DNA of 64,000 nucleotides from Arthrobacter sp. (GTDB lineage: Bacteria; Actinomycetota; Actinomycetes; Actinomycetales; Micrococcaceae): contig JAHFUZ010000006.1 of NCBI GenBank assembly GCA_023264815.1, positions 116,035 through 180,034 of the forward strand, written 5' to 3'. The first letter of the stretch is position 1. Each line of letters starts with the position of its first letter. This document shows, piece after piece, positions 33,127 through 42,452 of the stretch. A program made the translations under genes and the position numbers. The notes beneath the pieces were generated by a model. It saw only the letters and a program-made list of their open reading frames with translations, was not told where the DNA came from and made no database searches.

Positions 33127-34662
33127 GTGCGAACGATTGGTGAGTGGATCAGGCTCAACCACCGGCGCTACCCGATGCGCGAGGCGGTGGTTGACGGCAC
33201 CAGCCGGCTGACTTTTGCCGAGCTGGCCGAGCGCGCGTGGGGACTGGGCCGTGGCCTGCGGGACGCCGGCGTCCGCGCAGGCGGCCATGTTGGCGTCCTC
33301 GCGGGTAATTCGGTCTTCAATGCTGAAGCCTTTTTTGGCATCGCGGCGGCAGGCGGCACCTATGTTGCGTATAACTGGCGCTGGGCCCCGGCGGAACTGG
33401 CTGCCGGCATCAGGGAAACCGGTGCGCAGGTCATTCTGGTGGAGGACCGGATGGTGTCCAACGCCGAAGAGGCGCTGGAGATCCTGGGCCGGACGCAGGA
33501 GGACCTGCCCAGGCTGGTCCGGCAGGGTTCGGAGCTCGAAGGAATCCGGACGGGCTCGGGCCCGCTGGAGGACATCACTACGCTGGACAGCCCGCTCTGC
33601 ATCATCTACACCGGCGGCAGCACCGGTACGCCCAAGGGTGTGGTGGTGTCCCACGGGGCAGCGTCCGCCAATGCCTTCAACGAGATGTATGACTGCAAAA
33701 TGGGGGCCCGTCCGGGGGAGCGGGGCCTGATCATCACGCCGCTGTTCCACTCTGCCGCCTTGCTGTGCTGGCTCGTCCCGCACTTCATCGCCGGCGCCAC
33801 CAGCGTGATCGCCGAGAAGTTCAACGAGGAACTCATTGTTGACCTGGTGGGGCGCGAACGGATCACCAACACCTTCCTCATCCCCAACATGATGCGCCGG
33901 CTGATGCAGAACGGCGTCTTCGCCGACCAGGCCATCAGGACCAACCTCAAGGCGGTCCACACCGGGGCCGGCCTCCTGCGCATGCCGGACAAGCAACTCT
34001 TCACCGACCTCCTGCCCGATGCTGACCTGTACTTCCGCTACGGCCTGACCGAGGCGGGGCCCATGGTCACCAGGCTGAAGCCCGAAGACATGCTGGACCC
34101 CGCCGTGGACGGTTCCATCGGCACCGAATACCTGCTCGCGGAGGTGCAGCTCCAGGACCCGTTCGGCGAGCCTGTTCCGCCCGGCGGGCTGGGCGAGATT
34201 TGCGTCAAGGGGCCGTCATTGATGACCGGCTACTATGGCCGGCCCGATGCCACGGCCGAGGCATTCCGTGGCGGCTGGCTGCACACGGGGGACCTCGCGG
34301 TCCAGGACGAGCGCGGCTATTACTTCTTCCGCGACCGGCTCAAGGAAATGATCAAGACCGGCGGCGAGAACGTCTACTCCGCCGAGATCGAGCAGGCCCT
34401 GTACCTTCACCCGGCCGTCCTGGAGGCCGCTGTGGTGGGCGTCCCGGACCCGCGCTGGGACGAAGAGGTGCGTGCCGTCGTCGTACTCCGCAACGGGGTG
34501 AACGCCGACGGCGAGGAGCTTTCCACGTTCCTCCGCACGCACCTGGCGGGGTACAAGATTCCGAAACAGATCGTCTTTATGGGCGCGGAGCAGCTGCCGC
34601 GGTCCGCGGCCGGAAAGCTCGTGAAGTCCACGCTCAAAGCCAACCTGGGATGGGGCGCATGA
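33127..34662 (+). CDS. Acyl-CoA ligase (AMP-forming)
   Basis: This 511-residue ANL-superfamily ligase activates a carboxylic acid to its CoA thioester. Visible motifs are the P-loop IYTGGSTGTPKGVV, the aromatic/Glu A5 region RYGLTEAGPM, GWLHTGDLAVQDERGYYFF (hinge Asp), KEMIKTGGENVYSAEIE, and the C-terminal catalytic Lys in PRSAAGKLVKS. Length is normal. It is first in a ligase-FAH-carboxylase-CitE-MaoC operon, four bases overlapping the FAH gene. The pathway's entry step is therefore CoA activation of a free acid. Substrate not deducible from the sequence; it is nearer to FadD/aryl-acid ligases than to acetyl-CoA synthetases. Confidence 0.88.
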   Translation: MRTIGEWIRLNHRRYPMREAVVDGTSRLTFAELAERAWGLGRGLRDAGVRAGGHVGVLAGNSVFNAEAFFGIAAAGGTYVAYNWRWAPAELAAGIRETGAQVILVEDRMVSNAEEALEILGRTQEDLPRLVRQGSELEGIRTGSGPLEDITTLDSPLCIIYTGGSTGTPKGVVVSHGAASANAFNEMYDCKMGARPGERGLIITPLFHSAALLCWLVPHFIAGATSVIAEKFNEELIVDLVGRERITNTFLIPNMMRRLMQNGVFADQAIRTNLKAVHTGAGLLRMPDKQLFTDLLPDADLYFRYGLTEAGPMVTRLKPEDMLDPAVDGSIGTEYLLAEVQLQDPFGEPVPPGGLGEICVKGPSLMTGYYGRPDATAEAFRGGWLHTGDLAVQDERGYYFFRDRLKEMIKTGGENVYSAEIEQALYLHPAVLEAAVVGVPDPRWDEEVRAVVVLRNGVNADGEELSTFLRTHLAGYKIPKQIVFMGAEQLPRSAAGKLVKSTLKANLGWGA

Positions 34663-35480
34663 AAATTGCAACAGTACGCACCGGGACGGGCACCGCTGCC
34701 GCCGTGGAAATCGACGGCGAGCTGGCGCTGCTGCCGTTTGCCGACGTCGGGGACTGGCTGCGTGCCGGTTCGCCGGCACCGGAACAGTACGACGGCGGCG
34801 CGCGCCTTGCGCTGGCAGAGGCGGACTTCGCGCCGCTGGTCACCGCGCCCGGGAAGATTGTGTGCGTGGGGCTCAACTACCGCGAACACATCCTGGAGAT
34901 GGGCCGGGAACTGCCCAGCCACCCCACCCTGTTCGCGAAGTTCGCTGACGCCCTGATCGGCGCCAACGATCCCATCGTCCTCCCGCCCGGCTCCGACGCC
35001 GTGGACTGGGAAGCCGAGCTCGCCGTGGTGATCGGCACCCGCGTCTCGCGGGCCACCGAGGCCGAGGCGGCAGCGGCCATCGCCGGATTCACCGTGGCCA
35101 ACGACATCTCCGCCCGCGACTTCCAGCGCCGGACCACCGAATGGCTGCAGGGCAAAACCTTCGATGCCACCACCCCGCTGGGCCCGTTCCTGCTGACCGC
35201 CGACGAAGCCGGCACGTCCCCTGCGCTGGAGATCTCCTGCACGGTGGACGGCGCCACCAAGCAGAAGGCGGACACCGGTGACCTGGTGTTCGGCCCGGTG
35301 GACCTGGTCCGCTACATCTCCGCGGTGACCACGCTCAACCCCGGCGACGTCATCCTCACCGGAACCCCCGGGGGCGTGGGTGACGGCCTCAACCCCAAGG
35401 AATTCCTGGCCGGCGGCAGTACCGTCACCACCTCGATCTCCGGCATCGGCGAATGCCGCAACGCCTGCATCCTGCGCTGA
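34659..35480 (+). CDS. Fumarylacetoacetate hydrolase family protein
   Basis: This 273-residue protein is of the FAH/HpcE fold: VCVGLNYREHI near 70, metal-binding DWEAELAVVIG with the Glu pair, and FTVANDISARDFQ, then GDVILTGTPGGVGDG near the C-terminus. Members are C-C hydrolases, acylpyruvases, decarboxylases or isomerases that need a divalent metal. Here it may cleave a beta-diketone or tautomerise a dienoate made by the OYE/SDR steps. The ATG at 34659 overlaps the ligase stop as ATGA, which fixes the start. Confidence 0.86.
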   Translation: MKIATVRTGTGTAAAVEIDGELALLPFADVGDWLRAGSPAPEQYDGGARLALAEADFAPLVTAPGKIVCVGLNYREHILEMGRELPSHPTLFAKFADALIGANDPIVLPPGSDAVDWEAELAVVIGTRVSRATEAEAAAAIAGFTVANDISARDFQRRTTEWLQGKTFDATTPLGPFLLTADEAGTSPALEISCTVDGATKQKADTGDLVFGPVDLVRYISAVTTLNPGDVILTGTPGGVGDGLNPKEFLAGGSTVTTSISGIGECRNACILR

Positions 35481-35523
35481 CGTCTTTTCCCATGACCTCG
35501 CGCTCAACACCTTAAGGACCACT

Positions 35524-37293
35524 ATGTTCACCAAGATCCTCATCGCCAACCGGGGCGAAATCGCCGTCCGCGTGGCCCGCAGCTGCCGTGCCCTGGGCAT
35601 CGAATCAGTGGCTGTCTACTCCACGGCGGATGCCGGCTCCCTGCACGTCCGGGTGGCGGACACCGCCGTCGACCTCGGTGACGGACCGGCCAGCGGGAAC
35701 TACCTCAACATCGCCAAGATCATCGCGGCCGCCGTCGAGTCCGGTGCCCAGGCCATCCACCCGGGCTACGGCTTCCTGTCCGAAAACCCGGACTTCGCCG
35801 AAGCCGTGGCCGCCGCCGGCCTGACCTTCATTGGCCCCTCGGCCCACGCCATCACCACCATGGGCGGCAAGGTGGCCGCCCGCGACGTCGCCATCCGGGT
35901 CCACGTGCCGCTGGCCCCTGGCACCGGAGCCATCCCCAACGCTGCCGCCGTGGAGGCGTTCGGCGCCGAGCACGGCTACCCCGTACTGGTCAAGGCCTCC
36001 GCGGGCGGCGGCGGGCGGGGCATGCGCCGCATCAACACCGAAGCCGAGGCGCGGGACGCCTACGACGCCGCCGTCCGCGAAGCCACTGCGGCGTTCGGCA
36101 ACGGCGAGGTCTACCTTGAGCGCTACCTCACGCATGCCCGTCACGTGGAGGTCCAGGTCTTCGCCGACACCCACGGGAACGTGGTCTATGTTGGCGACCG
36201 CGACTGCTCCGTGCAGCGCCGGCACCAGAAGCTGATCGAGGAGTCCCCGGCACCTGGCCTGTCCGACGCCCTGCGCCAGGCCATGGGGGAGTCCGCGGTG
36301 CGGCTGGCCCGCGAAGTAGGTTACGTGGGCGCGGGAACCGTCGAGTTCCTGGTGGAGGACGAGAAGTTCTACTTCCTGGAAATGAACACCCGCATCCAGG
36401 TGGAACACCCGGTCACGGAAATGGTGCACGGCGTTGACCTGATCGCCGAGCAGATCCGGGTGGCCGCGGGCGAGAAGCTCTCCATCATGGGCAACCTGGC
36501 ACCCCGGGGTGCCGCCATCGAGGCCCGCATCAACGCCGAGGACGTGGCCGAAGGGCTGTTCCTGCCGGCGCCGGGACCGGTGGATGTGCTGAAGGCTCCC
36601 GAAGGCGAAGGCCTGCGGTTTGACGCCGGCTACGAGTCCGGCGACACCGTGCTGCCGCTGTATGACAGCCTGATCGGCAAGCTGATCGCCTACGGCCCGG
36701 ACCGCGGGACCGCCATCCAGCGGCTCTTGGATGGCCTGGACCGGCTGCAGATCGAAGGTGTTCCCACCACCGCGCCGGCCGCCCGCATCATCGCGTCCCA
36801 CCCGGACTTCCAGGAACTGCGCTTCAGCACGCTCTGGCTGGAAGAATCCGTGGACTTCTCCGAACCGGAACCTGTGGACCGCGCCAATGTTGAGGTGGGC
36901 GGCCGCTTTTACATCATTCCCACGTTCAATGACTACGGAACTGCCGGGGGCTACGGCAGCGCCGGCGGCTACGGGGCCCCGGCACCTGCGGACGCTCCGG
37001 CCACTGACTCATCGGCCGCCGTCGGACGCACCCGGCAGGCGCGGGCACGGCGCGAGGCGGTCAGCGACGGAACCGTGAAGGCGCCCATGCAGGGCACCAT
37101 CGTCAAGATCAACGTGGTGCCGGGGCAGAAGGTGGCCAAGGGGGACGTGATGTTCGTCCTCGAGGCCATGAAGATGGAGAACCCCATTGCTGCCCCCATG
37201 GCCGGCGTCGTCGGTGACATCACCGCCGGGATCGGCGAGTCCCTGGCCGCCGGCACCCTGCTGACCAAGGTCACCGAGGAGGCTGCAGCATGA
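35524..37293 (+). CDS. Acyl-CoA carboxylase, biotin carboxylase plus BCCP subunit
   Basis: This 589-residue alpha subunit carboxylates biotin and carries it. The N-terminus MFTKILIANRGEIAVRVARS is diagnostic for biotin carboxylase, with the ATP-grasp Gly loop KASAGGGGRGMR, FYFLEMNTRIQVEHPVTE and the C-terminal biotinyl motif EAMKMEN (biotinylated Lys). A Pro/Ala/Gly linker with GGYGSAGGYGAPAP separates the domains. It pairs with the carboxyltransferase at 24773-26356, about 11 kb away in the regulon. It has AAGGA before the ATG at 35524. It is followed by the CitE lyase with ATGA overlap. In mycobacteria AccA1/AccD1 are a methylcrotonyl-CoA carboxylase pair near a comparable gene set. Confidence 0.9.
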   Translation: MFTKILIANRGEIAVRVARSCRALGIESVAVYSTADAGSLHVRVADTAVDLGDGPASGNYLNIAKIIAAAVESGAQAIHPGYGFLSENPDFAEAVAAAGLTFIGPSAHAITTMGGKVAARDVAIRVHVPLAPGTGAIPNAAAVEAFGAEHGYPVLVKASAGGGGRGMRRINTEAEARDAYDAAVREATAAFGNGEVYLERYLTHARHVEVQVFADTHGNVVYVGDRDCSVQRRHQKLIEESPAPGLSDALRQAMGESAVRLAREVGYVGAGTVEFLVEDEKFYFLEMNTRIQVEHPVTEMVHGVDLIAEQIRVAAGEKLSIMGNLAPRGAAIEARINAEDVAEGLFLPAPGPVDVLKAPEGEGLRFDAGYESGDTVLPLYDSLIGKLIAYGPDRGTAIQRLLDGLDRLQIEGVPTTAPAARIIASHPDFQELRFSTLWLEESVDFSEPEPVDRANVEVGGRFYIIPTFNDYGTAGGYGSAGGYGAPAPADAPATDSSAAVGRTRQARARREAVSDGTVKAPMQGTIVKINVVPGQKVAKGDVMFVLEAMKMENPIAAPMAGVVGDITAGIGESLAAGTLLTKVTEEAAA

Positions 37294-38156
37294 AGCCCTA
37301 CCGCTCCCTGCTCTTCGTTCCCGGCCACAAACGGGACTGGATCACCAAGGCGCTGAACTCCGGGGCCGACGCCGTGATCATCGACCTCGAGGACTCCGTC
37401 CCGCCGCAGGACAAGGACCTGGCCCGGGCCAATGCCCTGGACGCGTTGGAGGCCCATGACGGTTCGAAGGGAATCCTGATCCGCCCCAACGCCCTGGACA
37501 CGGTGTACTTTGGCCGCGACGTGGCCACGGTGACCCACCGGAACCTCACAGCGTTCCTGCTGCCCAAGCTGTTCTCCCGCGACGACGTGGTCCGGTTCGA
37601 CGCCCTCGTCACCGCGGCGGAACTTGACCACGGGATTGACCGCGGCACCGTTGAGCTGGTGCCGTCCCTGGAAACCGCGGCATCCATCAGCAAGGTGGAC
37701 GACATCCTGGCGGGCCCGCGGGTGGGCGGCGTGATGGCGGCGGCCGCCAAGGACGCGGACGTGTCCCGGGAAGTGGGCTTCCGCTGGACCGCGGCCGGGG
37801 TGGAGACCCTCTACCTGCGGTCCAAGGTGGTGGTGGCCGCCCGTGCCGCCGGGATCCGGACCATTGTGCTTGGCCTCTGGCAGGAGGTGCACAACCTGGA
37901 CGGGATGCGCACTTTCGCGCAGGACAACAGCGGCCTCGGCTACACCGGCCAAGTGCTCATCCACCCCTCGCATGCCCCGATCGCCAACGAGGAATACGGC
38001 CTGACCGCCACGCTGCAGGACTACTACGAAGGCCTGATCGAGGCCTTCGAGGAAGGCCAGCGCAACGGGCACGGGGCGGTGTCCTACCGGGGCGACCACA
38101 TCGACCTGGCCCACGCCAATCACGCCCGTGAGGCCTTGGCCCTGGCCAGCGCCTGA
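37290..38156 (+). CDS. CitE-like CoA-ester lyase
   Basis: This 288-residue HpcH/HpaI aldolase-fold protein begins YRSLLFVPGHKRDWITKAL, followed by VIIDLEDSVPP with the metal-binding acidic residues, and contains ILIRPNALD and LVPSLETAASI, typical of CitE and malyl/citramalyl-CoA lyases. The mycobacterial homologue beside the AccA1 locus cleaves (R)-3-hydroxy-3-methylglutaryl-CoA and citramalyl-CoA, so this one may cut the carboxylated and hydrated intermediate to acetyl-CoA plus a 3-oxoacid (inference from the family). Its ATG at 37290 overlaps the carboxylase stop. The MaoC gene follows after 63 bases. Confidence 0.85.
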   Translation: MKPYRSLLFVPGHKRDWITKALNSGADAVIIDLEDSVPPQDKDLARANALDALEAHDGSKGILIRPNALDTVYFGRDVATVTHRNLTAFLLPKLFSRDDVVRFDALVTAAELDHGIDRGTVELVPSLETAASISKVDDILAGPRVGGVMAAAAKDADVSREVGFRWTAAGVETLYLRSKVVVAARAAGIRTIVLGLWQEVHNLDGMRTFAQDNSGLGYTGQVLIHPSHAPIANEEYGLTATLQDYYEGLIEAFEEGQRNGHGAVSYRGDHIDLAHANHAREALALASA

Positions 38157-38219
38157 CCGTTTTCTCCAACCTTCCCTACCCCTGAACCTATCCCCGAACC
38201 ACAAGCAAAGGAGCCTGTC

Positions 38220-38729
38220 ATGGCCGGAATGTACTACGAGGATTTCACTGTTGGCGACGTCATCAAGCACGAGGTCACCCGCACCGTCACCGAGACGGAC
38301 AACCTGCTGATCACCACGCTGACCATGAACGTCCAGCCGCTGCACCTTGATGCCGAGTTCGCCAAGAACAGCATCTACGGCCGGCAGATCGTCAACAGCA
38401 TCTTCACCCTGGGCGTGGTCACCGGTGTTCCCGTCCAGGACACCACGCTGGGCACCACGCTGGGCAACCTCGGCTTCCGGGACATCGAGTTCCCCAAGCC
38501 GGTGTTCTTCGGCGACACCCTGCGGGTGGAAACCCAGGCCCTGGACAAGCGCGAATCAAAGTCCCGCCCGGACACCGGCATCGTGGGCATCGAACACCGC
38601 GGCTACAACCAGGACAACGAACTGGTCTGCGTAGTCCGCCGCACGGCCCTGATGAAGCGCCGCCCCGGCCAGGAGGCTGCCCCGCAGCTGGCCGAAGCGG
38701 CCGCCGAAACCGCAGCAGTCCCGGCCTAA
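38220..38729 (+). CDS. MaoC-family hydratase with altered motif
   Basis: This 169-residue hot-dog protein starts YYEDFTVGDVIKHEVTRTV and has MNVQPLHLDAEFAKNSIYG in place of the classical D-x4-H hydratase motif, so the first Asp is Asn. C-terminal strands include FGDTLRVETQ. The same N-x-x-P-L-H form occurs in the MaoC protein that neighbours CitE in the mycobacterial AccA1 cluster (family knowledge), where it works on the methylglutaconyl/itaconyl branch. Ribosome-binding AAAGGAG precedes the ATG. It ends the ligase operon; a family B palindrome follows 39 bases later. The function in this organism is inferred from position next to the CitE lyase. Confidence 0.82.
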   Translation: MAGMYYEDFTVGDVIKHEVTRTVTETDNLLITTLTMNVQPLHLDAEFAKNSIYGRQIVNSIFTLGVVTGVPVQDTTLGTTLGNLGFRDIEFPKPVFFGDTLRVETQALDKRESKSRPDTGIVGIEHRGYNQDNELVCVVRRTALMKRRPGQEAAPQLAEAAAETAAVPA

Positions 38730-38767
38730 CGGCGGCCGATCCGTCGCCGACCCACACCCCCCTCTGC

Positions 38768-38901
38768 GACGCTCTCTCACTTAATGCGGGTTTTTTCGAA
38801 ACGCTCTATCACTCTCCTCAAGAAAGTGATAGAGCGTTTCGGGTTTTCCCGCATTAGCTGCGAGAGCGTCCCGAAAAACCGACGTTAAGTGAGAGAGCGT
38901 C
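38768..38901. repeat. Family B intergenic palindrome, copy B2
   Basis: A 134-base nested inverted repeat with GACGCTCTCTCACTTAATG at its left end and TTAAGTGAGAGAGCGTC at its right, plus an inner hairpin TCACTCTCCT/AGAAAGTGAT. It is the longest copy, with an extra arm segment (GCATTAGCTGCGAGAGCGTC). It separates the MaoC gene from pta. Confidence 0.85.
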
Positions 38902-39025
38902 GGGAATGGGCGGGAGGATATGGGCCGGGGGTTTGTTGGCGCCGGTGGCCCGGGTGTGGCCCCTGCGCAGCGCCCGGAGGTGAAAGGATGGTTGGTACCT
39001 GCACCAGCACAGCAAAGGGCGGACC

Positions 39026-41110
39026 ATGGCCAAAGGCATTTACGTCAGCGCAACCACCCCGGGCTCGGGCAAATCCCTTGTAGCCCTGGGCCTGGCGGAC
39101 ACTCTCCACCGGCACGCGGACCGGATCGGCTTCTTCAAGCCAGTGGTCCACGGACCGGACGCCGCCACCGATCCCATGGTGGCGCTGATGAAGGCGCGGT
39201 TCGGGCTCGACGGCGACCGGTGCCGCGGCGGCCTGACGTCCGGGGAGGTGCGTGCCCTGCTCGCGGACGGAAAACGCGCCGAGATCGACGCCCGCTGCGT
39301 GGAAATCTTCGCCGACATCGCCAAGGCCTGCGACGTGGTGATCGTGGAGGGGACGGACCTGACCGGCCAGGATGCCGCGGTCGAGTTTGACCTGAATGCG
39401 CGGCTGGCCAACAACCTGGCCGCACCGGTGGTGGCCGTGGTGGGCGCGAAGGGGCTCAGCGTGGCGGAGGCGGCGGCCGCCGTCGAGGTTGCCCGGAAGG
39501 AGCTGATCGCGGAGAAGTGCGCCCTGCTGGCCATCATGGTGAACCGCGCCGATCCGGAGCTGGTGGACCGGATTGCCGCCGAAGTGACGGTGGGCGCATC
39601 AGGCCGGCCGGTGTACGTCCTGCCCGAACTGGAGGAGATTGCCCGGCCCACCACCGGTGAGGTGGCCACGGCCCTGGGCGTGCGGCAGATCGCCGGCCGG
39701 GCCGACATGGAACGCGACGTTAAGGACATCAAGGTCGCGGCCATGAACGTGGGCAACTTCCTGCACGTGCTGGACGAGGGCGCCCTGGTGATCGTCCCGG
39801 GTGACCGGGCGGACGTGATGGTGGCCTGCCTGGCGTCATCGTTCTCGCCGGAATTCCCCGTGCCGTCGGCCCTGATCCTCACCGGCGGCCTGGCCCCGGA
39901 CGCCAACATCCTCCCGCTGCTGGCGCAGGCGCCGTTCCCGGTGTTCGCCGCCGGCGAGGACACCTACACCACGGCCAAGCGAGTCTCCGAGGTGCGGAGC
40001 GAAATCTGGTCCGGGCACCGCCGCAAGGTGGCGTCCGCGCTGGGCCTGTGGTCCAGGCGGGTGGACGAGCCCGAACTGGTGGAGCGGCTCCACCTGCCCC
40101 GGCTGGAACGCATGACCCCGCTGCGCTTCCTGCACGACCTGATCGAACGCGCCCGGGCGCAGCGCCGGCACGTGGTGCTGCCGGAGGGTACGGACGTGCG
40201 GATCCTCCGCGCCGCCGAAATCCTGCACCGCCGTGACGTCTGCGACCTCACCCTGCTGGGACCGGAATCGGACGTCCGGGAGTTGGCTGCGGCCAACGGC
40301 ATCGACCTCGCCGGCATCAACATCGTGGATCCGGCCGCGTCGGAGCTGCGGCAGAAGTTTGCCGAGAAGTACGCGGAGCTGCGGGCGCACAAGGGCGTGG
40401 ACCTGGCCAAGGCGCTGGAGATCATGCAGGACGTGAGCTACTTCGGCACCATGATGGTCCAGCTGGGCGTGGTGGACGGCATGGTTTCCGGCGCCGCGCA
40501 CACCACGGCCCACACCATCCGCCCCGCGCTGGAATTCGTGAAAACCCGCGACGGCGTGAAGATTGTCTCCTCCGTGTTCCTGATGCTGATGCCGGACCGG
40601 GTGCTGGTTTATGGCGATTGCGCGGTCAACCCGGATCCCAATGTGGAGCAGCTGGCGGACATCGCGCTGGCTTCGGCCGAAACCGCCGCCCAGTTCGGGG
40701 TGGAGCCGCGGGTGGCCATGCTGTCCTACTCCACGGGCGGATCCGGCTCCGGTGAGGCCGTGGACGAAGTCCGGCAGGCCACCGAACTGGTGCGGGCCCG
40801 CCGCCCGGATCTCGCCGTCGAAGGTCCCATCCAGTACGACGCCGCCGTGGATGCCTCCATCGCGGAGTCCAAAATGCCGGGCTCGTCCGTGGCAGGGCAG
40901 GCGACGGTGTTCATCTTCCCGGACCTGAACACCGGCAACAACACGTACAAGGCGGTGCAGCAGAGCTCGGGAGCGGTCGCCGTCGGACCCGTCCTGCAGG
41001 GCCTCCGCAAGCCGGTGAACGACCTCTCCCGGGGCTGCACCGTGGAGGACATCGTGAACACCGTGGCCATCACGGCGATCCAGGCGCAGGTGCCCGCAGC
41101 GCAGGCGTAG
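39026..41110 (+). CDS. pta: Phosphate acetyltransferase Pta
   Basis: Pta interconverts acetyl-CoA and acetyl phosphate. The 694-residue protein has the long multidomain form: an N-terminal BioD-like P-loop domain (YVSATTPGSGKSLVALGL), a central DRTGG domain (about 215-330), and the C-terminal phosphotransacetylase domain from about 350 with PEGTDVRILRAAEIL, GMVSGAAHTTAHTIRPAL and SGSGEAVDEV. Together with ackA it gives acetate overflow or assimilation and supplies acetyl-CoA to the neighbouring catabolic block. In most actinobacteria pta and ackA are adjacent; here about 3.1 kb separate them. Ribosome-binding AAAGGGCGG lies before the ATG. Confidence 0.93.
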   Translation: MAKGIYVSATTPGSGKSLVALGLADTLHRHADRIGFFKPVVHGPDAATDPMVALMKARFGLDGDRCRGGLTSGEVRALLADGKRAEIDARCVEIFADIAKACDVVIVEGTDLTGQDAAVEFDLNARLANNLAAPVVAVVGAKGLSVAEAAAAVEVARKELIAEKCALLAIMVNRADPELVDRIAAEVTVGASGRPVYVLPELEEIARPTTGEVATALGVRQIAGRADMERDVKDIKVAAMNVGNFLHVLDEGALVIVPGDRADVMVACLASSFSPEFPVPSALILTGGLAPDANILPLLAQAPFPVFAAGEDTYTTAKRVSEVRSEIWSGHRRKVASALGLWSRRVDEPELVERLHLPRLERMTPLRFLHDLIERARAQRRHVVLPEGTDVRILRAAEILHRRDVCDLTLLGPESDVRELAAANGIDLAGINIVDPAASELRQKFAEKYAELRAHKGVDLAKALEIMQDVSYFGTMMVQLGVVDGMVSGAAHTTAHTIRPALEFVKTRDGVKIVSSVFLMLMPDRVLVYGDCAVNPDPNVEQLADIALASAETAAQFGVEPRVAMLSYSTGGSGSGEAVDEVRQATELVRARRPDLAVEGPIQYDAAVDASIAESKMPGSSVAGQATVFIFPDLNTGNNTYKAVQQSSGAVAVGPVLQGLRKPVNDLSRGCTVEDIVNTVAITAIQAQVPAAQA

Positions 41111-41120
41111 CGTGTAACAC

Positions 41121-41154
41121 CCGACGGCGGCACTCGCGCCAGTGCCGCCGTCGG
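41121..41154 (+). terminator. Terminator after pta
   Basis: CCGACGGCGGCACT pairs with AGTGCCGCCGTCGG across a six-base loop, followed by CTCTTC. It ends the pta transcript before the inserted genes. Confidence 0.75.
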
Positions 41155-41300
41155 CTCTTCATTGTCACGGGTTCTGTGCCGGAGGAGACTTGGGGCGACG
41201 GCACCGATCTCGGGCCGCCCGCGGGGCCACCCGGCTGCGGGCCTCACGGTACCCCGTAGCGGCCTGGTGGATCGATGACACCCCTCGAAGGTGAGCAAAG

Positions 41301-42377
41301 GTGTGGAAGTTGAGCGGCTGGGTGTGTTGTAAATCAGGGCGTCAACGGATAGCGGCGCTCATGGTCAGCCTGGGATTGGCGTTTTGGGTCGGCGGCTGCA
41401 CGTATGAGGAGCCTGATGGGGAGCCACCGCTTCCCGGTTCGGACTTCTCGGTGCCTTCGACTTTGGAATCTGAATTATCTGATGCCCCACGCGAAGGCTG
41501 GGGCCCTGATGCCCTGTTCTATGCCGATGCGGGAAACCTCTATGCCGGGGAAAACCGGTGGCCACCGGCGCTCGTGGCGTCATTCACAACGACCTCCACT
41601 GGTGTGGTCTATGTGGATGCGGAGACATCGAGGCTGGTTTGGGCAGGCTGGGAAAACGGCATCAGGAGGCTCGATTGGATGGAACCCAAAGAAACCCGCG
41701 CGGGCCGTCGGTGGGGTGAATTCCGGGAGATTCGGGACATCGTCGGTAACCCCAGCCATGACCTGGTCTCTTGGGTCCATAGGGGCGCATACGGCGGGGA
41801 CATCGGCGTCGTGCGTCCAAGCACCGGAGAGGCGCTCGCCCATGCGGTGATCCCGTCTCTCACCGCCGAAAAAATTGTGGTTTACGGATCAATAGATGAT
41901 GCCACTGTCTACTACGCAACCTCGCCCGGTGGAGGGGCCACGGGGGATGTGTGGGTTTGGCGGTGGGCCGCCGGCGAAGCTCCTCAACTGAGCGGCCGGC
42001 CCGTTGCCGATGTCAGTGGAGACATCTGGGCGGTGGAGAGGGAAGATCGCATCGACTTTGAGAACGCTGACGGAACCGTCCTGTCATCGGTTCACTCTTC
42101 CTATGGAGACGGCACGGCTTTCGGCAGTGGCCTCAGCCCTGGTGGCAACTTTTGGTATGCACCGGCCTATGACCTGATTGTCGAGACTGCGACCGGGGCT
42201 GCAGTCAAGATCGGGCGCGGATTCCAGCAGCGCTACGGCTGGGTCGGGCCCGAAGAGTTGGCCCTGATCGGGCCAGGTATCTCGGTCTGCTCGGCGGTAT
42301 CGGGAAAATGCGAGGGACCATTCAAGTCCACGAACACGACGGGCGACACCTACCACTTCGGGCTTCCACTCAACTAA
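41301..42377 (+). CDS. Lipoprotein of unknown function
   Basis: This 358-residue protein has a lipoprotein signal: hydrophobic LMVSLGLAFW then the lipobox VGGC near residue 33, so it should be anchored to the outer face of the membrane. The mature part consists of repeated beta-strand stretches with Gly/Asp turns (VVYVDAETSRLVWAGW, VVYGSIDDATVYYAT), suggesting a beta-propeller-like domain. I recognise no family. The start (GTG 41301) is tentative; the signal peptide would also tolerate a start further in. It is the first of the genes between pta and ackA and does not match the surrounding metabolism. Confidence 0.65.
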   Translation: MWKLSGWVCCKSGRQRIAALMVSLGLAFWVGGCTYEEPDGEPPLPGSDFSVPSTLESELSDAPREGWGPDALFYADAGNLYAGENRWPPALVASFTTTSTGVVYVDAETSRLVWAGWENGIRRLDWMEPKETRAGRRWGEFREIRDIVGNPSHDLVSWVHRGAYGGDIGVVRPSTGEALAHAVIPSLTAEKIVVYGSIDDATVYYATSPGGGATGDVWVWRWAAGEAPQLSGRPVADVSGDIWAVEREDRIDFENADGTVLSSVHSSYGDGTAFGSGLSPGGNFWYAPAYDLIVETATGAAVKIGRGFQQRYGWVGPEELALIGPGISVCSAVSGKCEGPFKSTNTTGDTYHFGLPLN

Positions 42378-42452
42378 GGGACCGGGCCACGGGGTGCTCA
42401 CAAAGGTCCGGGATCTGGGGCTCGAGCTCATCGCAGTGGAAGCAAAAACGCC

